A stretch of DNA of 64,000 nt from Calothrix sp. HK-06 (GTDB lineage: Bacteria; Cyanobacteriota; Cyanobacteriia; Cyanobacteriales; Nostocaceae): contig NZ_MRCD01000004.1 in the NCBI RefSeq assembly GCF_001904745.1, positions 153,587 through 217,586 on the forward strand. Reading direction: 5' to 3'. Position numbers and translations under genes: made by a program. The notes beneath the pieces were generated by a model, which was not told the DNA's origin, did not search any database, and saw only the letters and a list, made by a program, of their open reading frames with translations. Shown here one piece after another: positions 61,422 to 64,000 of this stretch; the stretch's first letter is position 1, and the number at the start of each line of letters is the position of its first letter.

Positions 61422-62282
61422 ATGTTTAGTCAAACGTTACGTCAGTTACTCGCGCGTCCGTCTATTGTTGTTATCCCAGGTGTTTATGACTGTATAAGTG
61501 CTAAACTTGCCGAGCAGTCAGGGTTTGAGGTTGCGGCAACTAGTGGTTTTGGGATTGCAGCATCAACGCTTGGTTTACCTGACTATGGTTTTATGACTGC
61601 TACTGAAGTACTATCCAGTGTAGGTAAAATTGCTGAGTCTGTAAATATCCCTATCATTGCTGATATGGATACTGGTTACGGGAATGCTTTAAATGTGATG
61701 CGGACTGTAAAAGATGCAGTAAAAGCAGGTATTGCTGGTGTAATTTTAGAAGACCAAGAATTTCCTAAAAAATGTGGTCACTTTGAAGGTAAGCGCGTTA
61801 TTCATACAAGTGAACATGTTACTAAAATTAAGGCAGCAGTTAAAGCGCGTGGTGATAGTGGTTTGGTAATTATTGCTCGTACTGATGCACGTGCTGTGTT
61901 GGGTTTAAATGAAGCGATACAGCGAGGACATGAGTATTTAAGAGCAGGTGCGGATGTACTGTTTGTTGAGGCGCCGCAGTCGGTAGAGGAATTACAAATT
62001 ATTGCAGCAGCGTTTCCGAATGTACCGCTTGTGGCAAACATAATTGAAGGTGGTAAAACTCCTCAGCTTTCTGCTGCACAGTTAGAAAAGATGGGTTTTA
62101 AAATTGTGTTTTTTGCGCTTTCAGCGTTACTAGCTGCGACTAAGGTGATGAAAGCTTGTTTGCAAGAGTTGAAAGAAAAGGGAACGACGACAGATTTTCA
62201 AGGAATGGTTAATTTTAGTGAGTTTAAAGAGATTATTGAGGTTTCTAAGTATTTGGAGATGGAAAAGCAGTTTGGTGGATAG
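61422..62282 (+). CDS. Isocitrate lyase/PEP mutase family enzyme
   Basis: 286 aa TIM barrel. PGVYDCISAKLAEQSGFEVAATSGFGIAASTLG, IIADMDTGYGNALNVMRTVKDAVKAGIAGVILEDQEFPKKCGHFEGKRVI and IIARTDARAVLGLNEAIQRG carry the DxD-x2-YG metal-binding motif, the EDQ and the KKCGH catalytic loop shared by 2-methylisocitrate lyase and PEP mutase relatives. The KKCGHFEGK loop favours lyase activity over mutase. The exact substrate is open (methylisocitrate, oxaloacetate or similar). Complete length, starting ATG 61422. Confidence 0.88.
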   Translation: MFSQTLRQLLARPSIVVIPGVYDCISAKLAEQSGFEVAATSGFGIAASTLGLPDYGFMTATEVLSSVGKIAESVNIPIIADMDTGYGNALNVMRTVKDAVKAGIAGVILEDQEFPKKCGHFEGKRVIHTSEHVTKIKAAVKARGDSGLVIIARTDARAVLGLNEAIQRGHEYLRAGADVLFVEAPQSVEELQIIAAAFPNVPLVANIIEGGKTPQLSAAQLEKMGFKIVFFALSALLAATKVMKACLQELKEKGTTTDFQGMVNFSEFKEIIEVSKYLEMEKQFGG

Positions 62283-62323
62283 GGAAAGGATTTTTTAACG
62301 AGTGAAGTTATTTTTTAAGGGAG

Positions 62324-62341
62324 GCGGGCATCCTTGCCCGC
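62324..62341 (+). terminator. GCGGGC-ATCCTT-GCCCGC hairpin after the lyase gene
   Basis: 6-bp GC-rich perfect stem, 42 bases past the stop. The same TCCTTGCCCG element as at 30605 and 33756, so it is both a dispersed repeat and a plausible terminator. Confidence 0.55.
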
Positions 62342-62474
62342 TCTACAAGAGAAAACTTTATATAATCTTTAACTAAATATCATTGTTTTTACTGAAATAA
62401 TTCAAGCAAAATTACTTATTAAGGTTATGCTATGAAGCAATAAATAATAGTTATCATCAGGACACAGAAGAAAA

Positions 62475-63659
62475 ATGGCAGAAACATTGCATAATAACAA
62501 TTTTCCAGAAAATTCTTCTAATCAACGGCTGCGACTTCATTATTTAGATGGTTTACGAGGAATAGCTGCTTTATATGTTGTTTTTTCTCATATTTGGGAA
62601 TTACAAGGAGAAAATTTACCTAAATTATGGCTCTTGGTTTCTAGAATTTTTCAATATGGTAGCTTTAGCGTTTCGGTTTTTATTGTTTTGTCTGGATATT
62701 GCTTGATGCTGCCAGTATCTCGCTCTCAATCAGGTTATATACCAGGTAATTTAATTGATTATTTTAAACGCAGAGCAAAACGAATTTTACCACCTTATTA
62801 TGCTGCGCTTGGCTTATCAATGTTGCTAGCTTTAATTATTACAATAGGGGTGAATTTACATGTTTTTTCTTGGAATGATGAGTTGTGGGGGCACTTTACA
62901 AGAAAATTTTCATTATCGGACGTATTATTTCACTTACTAACAATTCATAATTTATTTCCAGGAGATAGAGCATATCATATCAATGGACCTATGTGGAGTG
63001 TTGCAACAGAATGGCAAATTTACTTTTTATTTCCTTTGATTTTATTGCCAGTATGGAGACGCTGGGGAATAATAGCGGTGATATCTGTTGCATTTACACT
63101 AGGATTAATACCGCATTATTTTCTCAATGGATTTCTTGAGTCTGCTTGTCCTTGGTACTTAGGTTTATTTGCATTAGGAATGTCAGCAGTAGAAATTGGA
63201 TTTTCTCACAAGCACTATTTAGTCAAACTAAAAAAATCTTTACCTTGGGGTTTATTCGCAATTGTATCAGCTTTGTTAGCTGTTTTAGCTGAATGGGATA
63301 AACAAATATTAGATAGCTGGGTTGGTGAAAGTTTTGCTGGTTTAGCAACAGCTTGTTTACTTATTTATTGTACTAAAAACATTGCCAATAAAATCGAAGT
63401 TACAATTGTCCAGTTTTTACAAACACCTGCTTTAACTGCACTTGGCGCCTTTTCTTATAGTCTTTATTTAACTCACGTTTTAGTATTAACTCCACTCAAT
63501 CAATATTTACATAGTTTGACTATTTCTCCTATAACAAATGCACTCATTCTTTATATAGTTACAATTCCTACTACTTTACTAGTTGCGTATGGTTTTTATT
63601 TAACTTGTGAGCGTCCATTTATGTCAGGATTTTTGCAAAAAAGAAAGCTAGTTAGCTAG
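62475..63659 (+). CDS. Acyltransferase family 3 (OafA/YrhL-like) membrane protein
   Basis: 394 aa with about ten membrane helices. The start RLRLHYLDGLRGIAALYVVFSHI contains the family's essential Arg and His residues. FKRRAKRILPPYYAALGLSM is the conserved R-x10-P loop, and INGPMWSVATEWQIYFLFPLILLP has the W-SL--E-Y motif. It transfers acyl groups (often acetyl) from CoA to exopolysaccharide, lipid or antibiotic-type acceptors on the far side of the membrane. It is single, with a palindrome downstream. Confidence 0.9.
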   Translation: MAETLHNNNFPENSSNQRLRLHYLDGLRGIAALYVVFSHIWELQGENLPKLWLLVSRIFQYGSFSVSVFIVLSGYCLMLPVSRSQSGYIPGNLIDYFKRRAKRILPPYYAALGLSMLLALIITIGVNLHVFSWNDELWGHFTRKFSLSDVLFHLLTIHNLFPGDRAYHINGPMWSVATEWQIYFLFPLILLPVWRRWGIIAVISVAFTLGLIPHYFLNGFLESACPWYLGLFALGMSAVEIGFSHKHYLVKLKKSLPWGLFAIVSALLAVLAEWDKQILDSWVGESFAGLATACLLIYCTKNIANKIEVTIVQFLQTPALTALGAFSYSLYLTHVLVLTPLNQYLHSLTISPITNALILYIVTIPTTLLVAYGFYLTCERPFMSGFLQKRKLVS

Positions 63660-63660
63660 C

Positions 63661-63685
63661 GTAAGGTGGGCAGTGCCCACCTTAC
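63661..63685. repeat. GTAAGGTGGGCA-GTGCCCACCTTAC palindrome
   Basis: 25-base dyad around one central base, directly after the acyltransferase stop and before the convergent WD40 gene. A near-copy is at 59798-59822. Confidence 0.85.
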
Positions 63686-63709
63686 CCAAAAAAAGTGTAT
63701 TCCGGTGAG

Positions 63710-64000
63710 TTATCCTTTACCCTGACAAGTATTGAATTGTATTTTTTGCTGAGGATTACTATTAAAATAGTCTTGCAACCAAGTACAACCTTCATTTATT
63801 AGTTGATTCAAATCTTTAATTTGCCATATTATAGCGGCGCCATCTTCACTAGCTGTACCTAAAAGCTTACTATCAGGACTAAAATTTACACTTCTGATAA
63901 TGCCTTGATGTCCTCTTAATTCTGCTAGTTGTTTTCCAGAAGATGTCCATAATCTCACTGTTCGATTAGTTGAACCTGTGGCAATTAGCTTACCATCCTC
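63710..64000 (-). CDS. WD40 repeat protein, C-terminal end only
   Basis: 97 codons open to the window edge. It reads EDGKLIATGSTNRTVRLW, then SSGKQLAELRGHQGIIRSVNFSPDSKLLGTASEDGAAIIW, i.e. the end of one WD40 blade and one complete blade (GH...FSPD...SxD...I-W). The WLQDYFNSNPQQK tail is typical of large Nostocales WD40 proteins, which usually carry an N-terminal NACHT/AAA or kinase domain outside this window. The rest of the gene cannot be judged. Confidence 0.85.
   Translation of the reverse strand, partial: EDGKLIATGSTNRTVRLWTSSGKQLAELRGHQGIIRSVNFSPDSKLLGTASEDGAAIIWQIKDLNQLINEGCTWLQDYFNSNPQQKIQFNTCQGKG

Overview
The window is a stretch of cyanobacterial chromosome. The evidence is psbB-psbT, a complete beta-carboxysome operon (ccmK2-K1-L-M-N-O), NDH-1 CO2-uptake genes and many cyanobacteria-type families (Uma2, MuiA-like, DUF2887/Rpn, ChpXY). 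The gene order ndhF4-ndhD4-cupB divergent from ccmK2KLMNO followed by an rbcR-like LysR gene, and the many short palindromic repeats and heptamer-type repeats, point to a filamentous heterocystous (Nostocales-type) strain. The usual cyanobacterial HIP1 octamer GCGATCGC was not seen at all. The palindrome GGCGCC occurs about 98 times by hand count, roughly once per 650 bases.

Layout. 0-5 kb: the 5' part of an SbtA-like permease gene, then an accessory patch with Uma2, gene fragments, a MazEF-type pair and a solitary HsdR-N-like nuclease. 5-9.2 kb: ahcY, an MscS channel and two small cyanobacterial hypotheticals. 9.8-13.3 kb: an AT-rich four-gene cassette (winged-helix-like protein, P-loop NTPase, small acidic protein, PIN nuclease) with no GGCGCC sites, probably acquired. 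13.4-26.7 kb: a glycosyltransferase, then the CO2-concentrating-mechanism locus. 26.8-40.8 kb: metabolic and envelope genes (MuiA-like, phosphodiesterase, YdcF, aldo-keto reductase, ADP-ribosylglycohydrolase, TolC-like, PhoD, FAD monooxygenase, Tat-exported multicopper oxidase). 41.6-46.4 kb: decaying accessory genes (Rpn/DUF2887, RelE, PhnD-like SBP) around a peptide ABC transporter. 46.7-50.7 kb: psbB, psbT and rps1. 50.9-56.8 kb: a defence or toxin-antitoxin type island (two pseudogenes including a C5-methyltransferase stub, an ImmA/IrrE-PIN pair, and a TIGR04255-HTH-unknown operon). 57-64 kb: a SulP transporter without a STAS domain, three secreted proteins, a PEP-mutase-family lyase, an acyltransferase and the end of a WD40 gene.

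How it works together. CupB with NdhD4/NdhF4 converts CO2 to bicarbonate at the thylakoid. The SbtA-like permease, and perhaps the SulP protein, could import bicarbonate. CcmK/L/M/N/O build the carboxysome that uses it, and the LysR gene is a likely regulator. Around this conserved core the genome is worn by small repeats. They sit between most operons, have broken at least one gene, and have supplied the last codons of two unrelated proteins.
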